Of a stretch of DNA of 64,000 nucleotides, positions 52,316 to 61,146 are shown in pieces (within the stretch, counting starts at the first letter, position 1; the number at the start of each line of letters is the position of its first letter). This stretch comes from Pseudosporangium ferrugineum (GTDB taxonomy: Bacteria; Actinomycetota; Actinomycetes; Mycobacteriales; Micromonosporaceae): assembly GCF_003002065.1 (NCBI RefSeq), contig NZ_PVZG01000008.1, positions 1 through 64,000 on the forward strand, in the 5' to 3' direction. The notes beneath the pieces are model-generated. The model had not been told where the DNA came from and searched no databases. It was given only the letters and a program-made list of their open reading frames with translations. Both the position numbers and the translations under genes were made by a program.

Positions 52316-53322
52316 GCGGGCCGCGGGGGCTCGATCTGGAGCGGCTCCGGGCGTACCTGGGGTCGCCGCCGCTGAGCGCGACGATGTTCGCCGGCGGCCG
52401 GTCCAACCTGACGTACGCGGTCACCGACGGCACCCAGCGCTGGGTGCTGCGCCGGCCGCCGCTCGGGCACGTGCTGCCGACCGCGCACGACATGACCCGC
52501 GAGCACCGGGTGCTGGACGCGCTGTCCCGGGCGGGTTTCCCGGCGCCCCGGCCGGTCCGGCTCTGCACCGACCGGGACGTCATCGGCGCGCCGTTCTACC
52601 TCATGGAGCACGTCGACGGCACCATCTACCGCGACGCGGCCGCCCTGGAGGCGCTGGGCCCGGAGGCCATGCACCGGCTCGTGCTGTCCCTCGTGGACAC
52701 CCTCGCCGCCCTGCACGCCCTGGAACCCGGCGCGATCGGGCTCGGCGACTTCGGCCGGCCGGAGGGCTTCAACGAGCGCCAGGTGCGCCGGTGGAAGAAG
52801 CAGCTCGACGCCTCCCGCAGCCGCGAGGTGCCGGGCATCGAGAAGCTGCACGCCCGGCTCGCCGCCGAGATCCCGGCCGGCGGTCCGGGCGCGGTGGTGC
52901 ACGGCGACTACCGCCTCGACAACGTGCTGATCGGCGACCGGCTCCAGGTCAGCGCCGTGCTCGACTGGGAGATGTCCACGCTGGGCGACCCGCTCAGCGA
53001 CGTGGCCCTGATGCTCGTGTACGCCGGCCGGCCGCTGCTCACCCAGGACGGCGCGCCGCGCACCTCGCTGTCCGTACCGGGGCATCCCAGCCTCGCGGAG
53101 CTGGCCGCCCACTACGCCGAGCGCTCCGGCCGCGACGTCTCCGACCTGCACTGGTACGTCGCCTTCGCCGCCTTCAAGCTCGCCGTGATCCTCGAGGGCG
53201 TGCACTACCGCTACGTGCAGGGGCAGACCGTCGGGGACGGCTTCGACACGGTCGGCGCGATGGTGGGACCGCTCGTCACGCAGGGGCACGAGTCGCTGGA
53301 CGGCACGCTGGAGGGGAACTGA
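52312..53322 (+). CDS. APH-fold phosphotransferase (ACAD10/11 kinase-domain type)
   Basis: A 336-residue small-molecule kinase of the aminoglycoside-phosphotransferase fold. Motifs: the nucleotide loop FAGGRSNLTYAV, the Lys-equivalent region WVLRRPP, Brenner motif VVHGDYRLDNVLI (catalytic Asp) and the metal-binding Asp in VLDWEMSTLGDPLSD. This subfamily matches the kinase half of mammalian ACAD11 and the LvaA kinase of levulinate catabolism, which phosphorylate 4-hydroxyacyl-CoA. Aminoglycoside resistance is unlikely. The stop overlaps the acyl-CoA dehydrogenase start by one base. Confidence 0.85.
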   Translation: MSGPRGLDLERLRAYLGSPPLSATMFAGGRSNLTYAVTDGTQRWVLRRPPLGHVLPTAHDMTREHRVLDALSRAGFPAPRPVRLCTDRDVIGAPFYLMEHVDGTIYRDAAALEALGPEAMHRLVLSLVDTLAALHALEPGAIGLGDFGRPEGFNERQVRRWKKQLDASRSREVPGIEKLHARLAAEIPAGGPGAVVHGDYRLDNVLIGDRLQVSAVLDWEMSTLGDPLSDVALMLVYAGRPLLTQDGAPRTSLSVPGHPSLAELAAHYAERSGRDVSDLHWYVAFAAFKLAVILEGVHYRYVQGQTVGDGFDTVGAMVGPLVTQGHESLDGTLEGN

Positions 53323-54527
53323 TGGACTTCGCGTACGACGAGAAGACCGAGGACTACCGCAAGCGGCTGCTCGCCTTCATGGACGAGTACGTCTACCCCG
53401 CCGAGGAGGGCTTCGACGAGGCGTACCGGGGCGACTGGTCCCCGCCGCCGGTCATCGCCGAGTTGCAGGCCCGGGCCAAGCTCGCGGGCCTGTGGAACCT
53501 GTTCCTCCCGGGCGAGCACGGCGCCGGCCTGACCAACCTCCAGTACGCCCCGCTGGCCGAGCTCACCGGCCGCAGCCCGTGGATCGCGCCCCCGGCGCTG
53601 AACTGCGCGGCCCCGGACACCGGCAACATGGAGGTGCTCGCCGAGTTCGGCAGCCCGGAGCAGCGGGAACGCTGGCTGCGCCCGTTGCTCGACGGGACCG
53701 TACGCTCGGCGTTCGCGATGACCGAGCCGCAGGTCGCCTCCTCGGACGCGACCAACATCGGCACCCGGATCGTCCGCGAGGGCGACGAGTACGTCATCAC
53801 CGGCCGCAAGTTCTACATCTCCGGCGCGATGAACCCGCAGTGCCGGATCTTCATCGTGATGGGCAAGACGGATCCCGATGCCGCCCGGCACGTGCAGCAG
53901 AGCATGATCCTGGTGCCCCGGGACACCCCCGGCCTCACCGTCCGGCGCGGCATGACGGTCTTCGGCTACGACGACGGCGACCACGGGGGCCACGCCGAGA
54001 TGGTCTTCGACGGGGTACGCGTACCCGCGGCGAACCTGATCGGCGAGGAGGGTTCCGGCTTCGCGATCTCCCAGGCCCGCCTCGGCCCGGGGCGCATCCA
54101 CCACTGCATGCGGCTGCTCGGCATGGCGGAGCGGGCGCTGGAGCTGATGTGCCGGCGGTCGCTGGCCCGCACCCCGTTCGGCAAGCCGCTCGCCGAGCAG
54201 GGCGTGGTGCAGGAGTGGATCGCCGAGTCGCGCGTCCGCATCGAGCAGGCCCGCCTCCTGGTGCTGAAGGCGGCGTGGCTGATGGACACCGTCGGCAACA
54301 AGGGCGCGCACACCGAGATCCAGGCCATCAAGATCATCGTGCCGTCCACCGCCGAGTGGATCATCGACAAGGCGATCCAGGCGCACGGCGCGGCCGGCGT
54401 CGGCCAGGACACCCCGCTGGCCCGGCTGTGGTCCGCCGCCCGCACCCTGCGCCTGGCCGACGGCCCGGACGAGGTGCACAAGCGCTCGCTGGCCCGGCGC
54501 GAGCTGCACCGCTACCGGCAAGCCTGA
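53322..54527 (+). CDS. Acyl-CoA dehydrogenase, ACAD10/11-like
   Basis: A 401-residue FAD enzyme. N-terminal helical domain with LWNLFLPGEHGAGLTN, middle beta domain with MTEPQVASSDATNI (FAD binding), C-terminal domain with RTPFGKPLAEQGVVQ and QAHGAAGVGQDTPLARLW. These signatures are those of the ACAD10/11 group rather than short- or medium-chain enzymes. With the kinase encoded immediately upstream it could remove a 4-phospho group from an acyl-CoA, giving an enoyl-CoA for beta-oxidation. ATG 53322 overlaps the kinase stop. Confidence 0.9.
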   Translation: MDFAYDEKTEDYRKRLLAFMDEYVYPAEEGFDEAYRGDWSPPPVIAELQARAKLAGLWNLFLPGEHGAGLTNLQYAPLAELTGRSPWIAPPALNCAAPDTGNMEVLAEFGSPEQRERWLRPLLDGTVRSAFAMTEPQVASSDATNIGTRIVREGDEYVITGRKFYISGAMNPQCRIFIVMGKTDPDAARHVQQSMILVPRDTPGLTVRRGMTVFGYDDGDHGGHAEMVFDGVRVPAANLIGEEGSGFAISQARLGPGRIHHCMRLLGMAERALELMCRRSLARTPFGKPLAEQGVVQEWIAESRVRIEQARLLVLKAAWLMDTVGNKGAHTEIQAIKIIVPSTAEWIIDKAIQAHGAAGVGQDTPLARLWSAARTLRLADGPDEVHKRSLARRELHRYRQA

Positions 54528-54576
54528 TGCCGGCCCACCCCGTGATTCACCCCCTCGAGAGCCACCGGAGCTACTG

Positions 54577-55170
54577 ATGCCGGCTGCGTCACCCCGCCCG
54601 CCCCAGCGCATCGACGGCCGCACGGCCCGCTCGGAACGCACCCGCGCGGCCATCGTCGAGGCGCACGTGACCCTGCTGCGCGAGGGCGACCTGCGCCCCA
54701 CCGCCGACCGCATCGCCAAGCACGCCGGCGTGTCCCTGCGCGCCCTGTGGAGTCACTTCGCCGACATGGAGGCCCTCTTCGCGGCCAGCGGCCGGCTGAT
54801 CCTCGAGCAGCGCGACGACTGCCACGAACCGATCCCGGCCGGCCTGCCCCTCGACCGGCGCATCGAGGCGTACTGCCACCAGCGGGCCCGCCAGCTGGAG
54901 CAGATCGCGCCGGTCGCCAAGGCCTCCTCGCTCAAGGAACCCTTCTCCCCGGCCCTGCAGAACCACCGCCGCACCCACATCCAGCGCGTACGCGACGAGC
55001 TGAGAGCCGTCTTCGGCCCGGAACTCGCCGGCGACGAGGACCTGCTGACCGCCCTGACCGCCCTGAGCATGTGGCCCACCTGGGGCACCCTGCGCGACGC
55101 GATGCGGCTGGACCCGGACCGCGCCCGCACCACCCTGGAGACGATGGTCCGCGCCCTCCTGACCCGCTGA
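54577..55170 (+). CDS. TetR-family regulator of the operon
   Basis: A 197-residue TetR protein: helix-turn-helix at about residues 40-68 (RPTADRIAKHAGVSLRALWSHFADMEALF), all-helical ligand domain behind it. GGAG stands a few bases before ATG 54577, 49 nt after the dehydrogenase gene. As last gene of the operon it would regulate itself. I infer it binds CACTCCRAGTG at both promoters and is released by a pathway acyl-CoA or acid. Confidence 0.88.
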   Translation: MPAASPRPPQRIDGRTARSERTRAAIVEAHVTLLREGDLRPTADRIAKHAGVSLRALWSHFADMEALFAASGRLILEQRDDCHEPIPAGLPLDRRIEAYCHQRARQLEQIAPVAKASSLKEPFSPALQNHRRTHIQRVRDELRAVFGPELAGDEDLLTALTALSMWPTWGTLRDAMRLDPDRARTTLETMVRALLTR

Positions 55171-55241
55171 CCCCGTTTCCCTACAGCACCGCCGCCGCCT
55201 GCCGATAGCGAAGGAACCGCCACCGGTACGAGGAGGCGCAC

Positions 55242-55262
55242 ATGAACCGAGCCGCGACGTGA
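55242..55262 (+). CDS. Six-codon leader peptide MNRAAT
   Basis: AGGAGG (55231-55236) is followed after 5 nt by ATG 55242 and six codons (MNRAAT) ending in a TGA at 55260-55262 that overlaps the GTG start (55259) of the next open frame. This is the layout of a leader peptide whose translation delivers ribosomes to the downstream gene. Alternatively one missing base separates two parts of one small gene. Confidence 0.4.
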   Translation: MNRAAT

Positions 55263-55537
55263 GCCCGGCGATGCGCGGCGCCTCGGCACCGCCCCCACCC
55301 GCCCTGCGCCGCCCCACCCCCGCACCGGCACCGGCGGCCCCCCGCCGCCCGGACCCGGCGGACCTGGCCATGGTGGTGGCGGCCAGCGACAGCCTGGTCC
55401 ACGCCCAGTTCCGCCCGCTGCGCGAGCAGCGCCCCGCGGGCCCCCGCCCGGACCCCGCGGCCGTCACCCTGCTCGCCCAACTCGACCGCGTCGACGACAA
55501 CCTCCGCGGCCTCCGCCACTCCCTCAGGCCGCGGTGA
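55259..55537 (+). CDS. Small Ala/Pro-rich hypothetical protein
   Basis: A 92-residue protein from GTG 55259 (MSPAMRGASAPPPPALRR...), with a Pro-rich N-half and a helical C-half (AMVVAASDSLVHAQFRPL, then LLAQLDRVDDNLRGLRHSL). It has no RBS of its own and relies on the overlapping six-codon frame. It ends 14 nt inside the convergent egtD gene. No family recognised. Confidence 0.5.
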   Translation: MSPAMRGASAPPPPALRRPTPAPAPAAPRRPDPADLAMVVAASDSLVHAQFRPLREQRPAGPRPDPAAVTLLAQLDRVDDNLRGLRHSLRPR

Positions 55538-56492
55538 CCGCCTGGATCAGCGACACCCCGAACAGCCCCGCCGGGTCGGTCCACCAGTGCCGGAGCGCGA
55601 AGCCGGCCCGGCCCAGCTCGTTCTCCAGGCCCTCGCGGCGGAACTTGGCCGAGATCTCGGTGCGGAGTTCCTCGCCCGCGGCGAAGTTCACCGTCAGGCC
55701 GAGCTCGCCGATCGTGACCCGCTGCGCGGACGTCGCGCGCAGGCGCATCTCGATCCACTCGTTGCGGTCGTCCCAGAGGGCCACGTGGGCGAACGCGTCG
55801 ACGTCGAAGTTCGCGGACAGGCGGCGGTTGATCACGCGGAGGACGTTGCGGTTGAACTCGGCGGTCACGCCGGCCGCGTCGTCGTACGCGGGCACCACCA
55901 CCGCCGGGTCCTTGACCAGGTCCGTGCCGAGCAGCAGCCACTCGCCCTCGTGCAGCGCCGCGCGCAGCGCCGACAGGAATTCCGCACGTTCGGCCGGGAC
56001 GAGGTTGCCGATGGTCCCGCCGAGGAAGGCGACGACCCGGTTGTCGCCGTCCGGGAGGTGCGCCAGGTGCCGGGTCATGTCCCCGACCACCCCGCGTACG
56101 GCCAGGCCCGGATAGTCCGCGGTCAGCCCGGCGACCGCCTCCTCGAGGGCGGCGCCGGAGACGTCGAGCGGCACGAAGGAGCCCAGGGTGCCGTGCCGCA
56201 GCAGCGCGTCCAGCAGCAGCCGGGTCTTCTCCGACGAGCCGGAGCCCAGCTCGACCAGCGTCTTGGCGTCGGTGAGGCGGGCGATGTCGTCGGCGTGCCC
56301 GGCCAGGATCGCCCGCTCGGTGCGCGTCGGGTAGTACTCGGGCAGCCGGGTGATCTCCTCGAACAGCCGGCTGCCGCGGGCGTCGTAGAACCACTTGGGC
56401 GGCAGCCACTTCGGGTCGGCGGCGAGGCCGGTGGTGACGTCGGCGCGCAGTTCACGGTCGATGTCGTGCTCGTCGAGGTGGATCTCGAGCAT
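55524..56492 (-). CDS. egtD: L-histidine N-alpha-methyltransferase EgtD
   Basis: A 322-residue SAM-dependent enzyme that trimethylates histidine to hercynine, the first committed step of ergothioneine synthesis. Typical blocks are KWLPPKWFYDARGSRLFEEIT, the SAM loop VELGSGSSEKTRLLLDA, FVPLDVSG and FLGGTIGNL, then the substrate region with YDDAAGVTAEFNRNVL. Length equals mycobacterial EgtD. ATG 56492 follows GGGAGA and lies 2 nt after the egtC stop. Confidence 0.95.
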   Translation of the reverse strand: MLEIHLDEHDIDRELRADVTTGLAADPKWLPPKWFYDARGSRLFEEITRLPEYYPTRTERAILAGHADDIARLTDAKTLVELGSGSSEKTRLLLDALLRHGTLGSFVPLDVSGAALEEAVAGLTADYPGLAVRGVVGDMTRHLAHLPDGDNRVVAFLGGTIGNLVPAERAEFLSALRAALHEGEWLLLGTDLVKDPAVVVPAYDDAAGVTAEFNRNVLRVINRRLSANFDVDAFAHVALWDDRNEWIEMRLRATSAQRVTIGELGLTVNFAAGEELRTEISAKFRREGLENELGRAGFALRHWWTDPAGLFGVSLIQAVTAA

Positions 56493-56494
56493 GG

Positions 56495-57244
56495 TCACGA
56501 TCTCCCTAGCGAGGTCAGGTGCACGGTGGACGGGGTGGCGACGAGCAGGTGGCCCTCGGGTACGGGCTCCCACTCCTCGCCCGGGTCGAGCGGTTCGGAG
56601 CTGACCAGCACGGATCCGGTGCCGGCGCGGACGGACAGGGCGTGGCCGAGCGTGGTGGCGACCACCTGTTCGCCGTCGGTGAGCAGCAGGTTGAGCCGCG
56701 ACCCGGGCGCGGCGAGGTCGATCTCCGCCACCACCTCGGCGACCGCGTCGGCGGCCGGCGCCCCGGCGCGCAGCCGGTCGCGCACCAGCGCCCAGAGCAG
56801 CGCGGCGTCGGTGGGGGCGTCGAGGGTGAGCAGGTCCCGCACCGGGAGCCGGCCGGCCGGCTTGACGACCGAGCCGGGCCAGCCCCGGATCACGCCGTTG
56901 TGGCTGAACAGCCAGCGCCCCTCGGCGAAGGGCGCCGCGGCGGTCTCGGTCACCGGCATGCCGGCGGTGGCGGAGCGTACGGCGGCCAGCACGGCCCCCG
57001 ACACGGTGGCGGCGGCGAGCGCGGGCAGGGCGGCATCCGACCAGATCGGCATCGCGCCGCGGTAGCGCACCGGCTCGGCGGCGCCCGGCGGATACCAGGC
57101 GACGCCGAACCCGTCGGCGTTGATGGTGCCGCCGCCGCGCATGTCCCGCGGTGCCCAGGCCTGGCGCAGCAGCCCGTGCGGCGGGTCGGAGAGCAGGGTG
57201 GCGAGCGGGGCCGGCGGTCCCAGGTAGGCCAGGTGGCGGCACAT
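56495..57244 (-). CDS. egtC: Gamma-glutamyl hercynylcysteine S-oxide hydrolase EgtC
   Basis: A 249-residue class II glutamine-amidotransferase-type hydrolase that removes glutamate from the EgtB product. The nucleophile is Cys2 (MCRHLAYLG), with GGGTINADGFGVAWY and FSHNGVI completing the Ntn active site. The ATG overlaps the egtB stop by one base (TGATG). Confidence 0.94.
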   Translation of the reverse strand: MCRHLAYLGPPAPLATLLSDPPHGLLRQAWAPRDMRGGGTINADGFGVAWYPPGAAEPVRYRGAMPIWSDAALPALAAATVSGAVLAAVRSATAGMPVTETAAAPFAEGRWLFSHNGVIRGWPGSVVKPAGRLPVRDLLTLDAPTDAALLWALVRDRLRAGAPAADAVAEVVAEIDLAAPGSRLNLLLTDGEQVVATTLGHALSVRAGTGSVLVSSEPLDPGEEWEPVPEGHLLVATPSTVHLTSLGRS

Positions 57245-58548
57245 CAGCCGACGTCCGTTCCGGCGTCGCGGGCGCAGCGGAAGCCGCTGAAGATCTGCCG
57301 CCGGATCGGGTGGTCCCAGTTGCGGAACGTCCCGCGGCAGGCGGCGGCGTCGGTGCCGAACGAGCCGCCGCGCAGCACCCGGTAGTCACCGCCGAAGAAG
57401 ACCTGCGAATACTCCGCGTACGGGAACACCCGGAAGCCGGGGTAGCCGTGGAAGCCGGAGCTGGTCCACTCCCAGACGTCGCCGATGAGCTGGTGCACGC
57501 CGAGCGGCGACGCGCCCCGCGGGTAGGCGCCGGCCGGTGCGGGCGCGAGATGCCGCTGTCCGAGGTTGGCGTGCTCCGGGCCGGGCGGGTCGTCGCCCCA
57601 CGGGAAGCGCCGCGAGCGGCCGGTGGCCGGGTCGTGCCGGGCCGCCTTCTCCCACTCGGCCTCGGTGGGCAGCCGGCGGCCCGCCCAGGTCGCGTACGCC
57701 TCCGCCTCGAAGAAGCAGACGTGCACCACCGGCTCGTCCGGCACGACCCTTCCGGTACGCCCGAACCGCGTGTACGCCCACCCGTCCCCGTCCCGCTTCC
57801 AGTGCATCGGCGCGGTCAGCCCGGCCTCCCGCCGGTGCGCCCAGCCGCGCTCGCTCCACCAGCGCGGTTCGTCGTAGCCGCCGTCCGCGATGAACGCGGC
57901 GTACTCGGCGTTGGTGACCGGGGCGGCGTCGATGAAGAACGCCGGGACGTCGACCCGGTGCGCGGGTCGTTCGTTGTCCAGCGCCCACGGCTCGGTGTCG
58001 GTGCCCATCGTGAAGGGCCCGCCCGGGATCAACACCTCCCCCGACACGGGTACGCGCGCGGCCGGCGGCGCGGGCGCCTCCAGCACCGGGGCGCCGGCCC
58101 TCAGCTGGTGCGTGGCGAGCATCGTCTCGTCGTGCTGCTGCTCGTGCTGCACGATCATGCCGAACGCGAACCCGTCGGCGACCAGGGGCCGGTCGGTCAG
58201 CCGTACCCGGTCGAGCACGTCCAGGGCCTTGTCCCGCACCTGCCCGACGTACGCGCGGGCCTCGGCGGGGTTGAGCAGCGGCAGGGCCGGACGGTTCCGG
58301 CGGGGGTGCTTGAACGCGTCATAGAGCTCGTCGATGTCGCGGCGTACGGGTTCGCGCCCGCCCACGTCGCGGACCAGCCAGAGCTCCTCCTGGTTGCCGA
58401 CGTGCGCGAGGTCCCACACCAGCGGCGACATCAGCGGCGAATGCTGGCGGACGAGGTCGGAGTCGTCGACGGCGTCGGTGAGCAGGGTGGTCCGCGCGCG
58501 GGCGCGGTCGAGTTCGGCGGCCACGGTGAGCCGCAGGTCCTGGGTCAT
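57244..58548 (-). CDS. egtB: Hercynine oxygenase EgtB
   Basis: A 434-residue non-haem iron sulfoxide synthase joining gamma-glutamylcysteine to hercynine with O2. The DinB-like N-terminal domain supplies iron ligands in WDLAHVGNQEE and IVQHEQQHDETM (HxxxHxE), and the C-terminal FGE-sulfatase domain contains LPTEAEWEKAARHD, GDVWEWTSS and VLRGGSF. The gamma-Glu-Cys-using (mycobacterial) type is consistent with egtA and egtC in the same operon. ATG 58548 follows AAGGA. Confidence 0.95.
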   Translation of the reverse strand: MTQDLRLTVAAELDRARARTTLLTDAVDDSDLVRQHSPLMSPLVWDLAHVGNQEELWLVRDVGGREPVRRDIDELYDAFKHPRRNRPALPLLNPAEARAYVGQVRDKALDVLDRVRLTDRPLVADGFAFGMIVQHEQQHDETMLATHQLRAGAPVLEAPAPPAARVPVSGEVLIPGGPFTMGTDTEPWALDNERPAHRVDVPAFFIDAAPVTNAEYAAFIADGGYDEPRWWSERGWAHRREAGLTAPMHWKRDGDGWAYTRFGRTGRVVPDEPVVHVCFFEAEAYATWAGRRLPTEAEWEKAARHDPATGRSRRFPWGDDPPGPEHANLGQRHLAPAPAGAYPRGASPLGVHQLIGDVWEWTSSGFHGYPGFRVFPYAEYSQVFFGGDYRVLRGGSFGTDAAACRGTFRNWDHPIRRQIFSGFRCARDAGTDVG

Positions 58549-58615
58549 CGGAGCGGTCCTTCCACAAGGCGGCACGGCCCCGCGCACCGGCATCGGCCGG
58601 CGCGCGGGCCTGCGG

Positions 58616-59857
58616 TCAACGGATGAGGTCTTCGCTGCGGAGGTCGGCGTGCCGCAGTCGCCGGTCGACGATGCCGGCCACCAGCGCGCGGACCCGGCCC
58701 GGCAGGCCGGTCCGGTCCAGGTGGCGGCAGGCCAGGTCGGCGACGTCGGCGGCGCAGGCGGCCACCACGGGGTCGGCCAGGCCGTCGCGGGCCGCCTGCT
58801 GCCAGCGTCCGGCGGCGGGGGCGACGAGGTCACGGGCGGCGTCGGTCAGGGCGTCGTCGGCGAGCAGCGTGCACAGCACCGCCACCGGCGCTATCCACTC
58901 GCCGCCCGGCTGCGCGTCGAGGTAGCGCACCTCGAGGTAGCCGCGCGGGCGTACGGGCGGGAACAGCGTGCTGATGTGGTATTCGAGGTCGTCCACGGTC
59001 GGCGGCACCGGTAACGCGCCGCCGATCCAGTCGGCGAACGTCACCCCCTCCGGCGCGTCCCACCGGCCGTCGCCGCGCCGTACGCACAACAGCGGCGCCG
59101 TCAGCACATAACGCGCCCAGCTTTCGGCCGGATCGGGGCCGGCGGCCACCGGGCCGCTGCGCCGGGGGTCGATGCCGTGCCAGGCCGCCATCCGCCCGCT
59201 GGCCCAGCCGGTGTCCCGCCCCGCGTGACGGCTCGAATTGGCGAACAGGGCCAGCAGCGGCGGGCCGAGCTCGTGCACCGCCGCCCAGCGGGCCGGAGCC
59301 CGCGCCTCGGTGCCCGCGTCGAGGCAGATCTGGAGCCCGGCGGTGCTGCACATCATGGTGCGGCCGGACGGTTCGCCGGCCCGCGCGAAGGCGGACTCCA
59401 TCGCCGCGTAGCGGGGGGTGTCGAGGATGCGTACGGGCGGCCGGTGCGCGTCGAGCCCGTGCTCGCCGAGGCCGAGGCCGGAGCGGGCGAGGAGGTCGGC
59501 CAGCCGGGCGTGGTCGGCGGTGACCGCCGCGTACAGGGTGACCAGGGAGTCCGCCGGTGCGGAGGAGATCTCGACCTGGCCGCCGGGTTCGAGGGTGACC
59601 GTGCCGCCGCCCGGTAGCGGGACGGGGTCGCGGTTGCCGAGGGCGGTGGGTGCGTGCGGTCCGAGCGCCCGTCTCAGGGCGGTGGGCCGCAGGTGCGCCG
59701 CGGGTTCGCCGGCGCGATGGGTGGTCCATTCCAGTTCCACACCGACGCGGCCGGGTGGGCCGGTCTTGAAACAGATGCCGGAGACGTGCTCGGCTGCCTC
59801 GGAGGCGTGCCGCAGGATCCGTCCGGCCGGATCCTCGTCACTACTTTTGGTAGTCAC
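58616..59857 (-). CDS. egtA: Glutamate-cysteine ligase EgtA
   Basis: A 413-residue ATP-dependent ligase making gamma-glutamylcysteine for EgtB. GCS2-type motifs: GVELEWTTH, EPGGQVEISSAPADS, MMCSTAGLQICLDAG and RGYLEVRYLDAQP. GTG 59857 has AAGGAG shortly upstream. It is the first gene of the leftward egtABCD operon; TATGGT (complement of 59888-59893) is a candidate -10. Confidence 0.93.
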   Translation of the reverse strand: MTTKSSDEDPAGRILRHASEAAEHVSGICFKTGPPGRVGVELEWTTHRAGEPAAHLRPTALRRALGPHAPTALGNRDPVPLPGGGTVTLEPGGQVEISSAPADSLVTLYAAVTADHARLADLLARSGLGLGEHGLDAHRPPVRILDTPRYAAMESAFARAGEPSGRTMMCSTAGLQICLDAGTEARAPARWAAVHELGPPLLALFANSSRHAGRDTGWASGRMAAWHGIDPRRSGPVAAGPDPAESWARYVLTAPLLCVRRGDGRWDAPEGVTFADWIGGALPVPPTVDDLEYHISTLFPPVRPRGYLEVRYLDAQPGGEWIAPVAVLCTLLADDALTDAARDLVAPAAGRWQQAARDGLADPVVAACAADVADLACRHLDRTGLPGRVRALVAGIVDRRLRHADLRSEDLIR

Positions 59858-59979
59858 GGCTCTCCTTAGAGTGTTGATCCCTCGGCGACCATACACAGAT
59901 GTTTCGATCTCGTGCAGTCCTTGGCGTTAGGTTCGGAAGGCGTACCGATGACGAGGGAGGAACCATCAGTACCGTCGAT
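59858..59979. promoter_or_regulatory. Divergent egtA / egtE-like promoter region
   Basis: Leftward, TATGGT (complement of 59888-59893) lies about 30 nt before egtA. Rightward, TTGGCG near 59925 with TACCGA about 16 nt later precedes GGGAGG at 59955-59960. The short shared region suggests joint control of all ergothioneine genes. Confidence 0.4.
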
Positions 59980-61143
59980 GTGGACCGCGCGCGCAGGGAA
60001 ACCCCAGGCTGCGCCTTTGTCACCCACCTCAACAACGCCGGCGCCGCGCTGCCGCCGGCTGTGGTCACCGACACAGCGATCGCCCACCTGCGCCGCGAGT
60101 CCGAGATCGGCGGCTACGAGGCCGCGGCCGAGGCGGCCGAGCGGGTCGAGGACGTCTACCGCTCGCTGGCCCGGCTGATCAACTGCGCCCCCGACGAGCT
60201 CGCCGTGGTCGAGAACGCCACCCGCGCCTGGGACATGGCGTTCTACGGCTTCACGTTCGGCCCCGGCGACCGCATCCTCACCACCCGCGCCGAGTACGCG
60301 AGCAACGTCATCGCGCTGCTCCAGGTCGCCCGCCGCACCGGGGCGGTGGTCGAACTGGTCGACGACGACGAGCACGGCGGCATCGACGTGGCCGACCTCG
60401 CCCGGCGCCTGGACGACACGGTCAAGCTGGTCATGCTCACGCACGTACCGACCTCCGGCGGCCTGGTGAACCCGGCGGCCGAGGTGGGCCGGCTGACCCG
60501 CGCCGCCGGGGTCCCGTTCCTGCTCGACGCCTGCCAGTCGGTCGGCCAGCTGCCGATCGACGTGGCGGAACTCGGCTGCGACCTGCTGTCGGCGACCGGG
60601 CGCAAGTTCCTGCGCGCTCCGCGCGGCACCGGTTTCCTGTACGCCCGCCGCGACCTCGCCCAACGGCTCGAACCACCGCTGCTGGACCTGCACGCGGCGA
60701 CCTGGCCGGCGCCGGACCGCTACGAGGTACGCCCCGACGCGCGGCGCTTCGAGAACTGGGAGACGAACTACGCGGCGAAGCTGGGCCTGGGCGCCGCCGC
60801 CGACTACGCGCTGTCGTGGGATCTGGCGGCGACCACCGAGCGTCTCACCGCCCTCGCCGCCGGCCTGCGCGACCGGCTCCGCGAGCGCCCCGGCGTCACC
60901 GTCCACGACCGCGGCGCCCGCCTCGGCGGCATCGTCACGTTCACCGTCGCCGGGGTGGACTCCACGGAGGTACGGGACACGCTCTCCGCCGCAGGCGTCA
61001 ACACCAGCGTGAGCCCCGCCGACTACGCCCAGTGGCACCTCAAGGGACGCGGCCTGCCGGACGTGGTCCGCGCCTCGACCCACTACTACAACACCGAGGA
61101 GGAGCTGGACCTGCTCTGCCGGCACCTGCCCTCCCCTCGCTGA
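59980..61143 (+). CDS. egtE: Class V aminotransferase-fold C-S lyase, EgtE-like
   Basis: A PLP enzyme of about 387 residues that in this context should cleave hercynylcysteine sulfoxide to ergothioneine. Visible are THLNNAGAALPP, TRAEYASNVIAL, the PLP Asp/Gln in LLDACQSVGQ and the Schiff-base Lys in SATGRKFLRAPRGTGFLY. The start is uncertain: GTG 59980 gives VDRARRETPG, but GGGAGG lies 19 nt upstream and an ATG at 59899 is also in frame. Family members of unrelated function exist, so the egtE name rests on position beside egtABCD. Confidence 0.78.
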   Translation: MDRARRETPGCAFVTHLNNAGAALPPAVVTDTAIAHLRRESEIGGYEAAAEAAERVEDVYRSLARLINCAPDELAVVENATRAWDMAFYGFTFGPGDRILTTRAEYASNVIALLQVARRTGAVVELVDDDEHGGIDVADLARRLDDTVKLVMLTHVPTSGGLVNPAAEVGRLTRAAGVPFLLDACQSVGQLPIDVAELGCDLLSATGRKFLRAPRGTGFLYARRDLAQRLEPPLLDLHAATWPAPDRYEVRPDARRFENWETNYAAKLGLGAAADYALSWDLAATTERLTALAAGLRDRLRERPGVTVHDRGARLGGIVTFTVAGVDSTEVRDTLSAAGVNTSVSPADYAQWHLKGRGLPDVVRASTHYYNTEEELDLLCRHLPSPR

Positions 61144-61146
61144 GCG

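Noticed and set aside
52312..53322. Aminoglycoside resistance phosphotransferase
   Set aside because: The fold is APH, but sequence and linkage to an ACAD10/11-like dehydrogenase and SDRs indicate a metabolic kinase.
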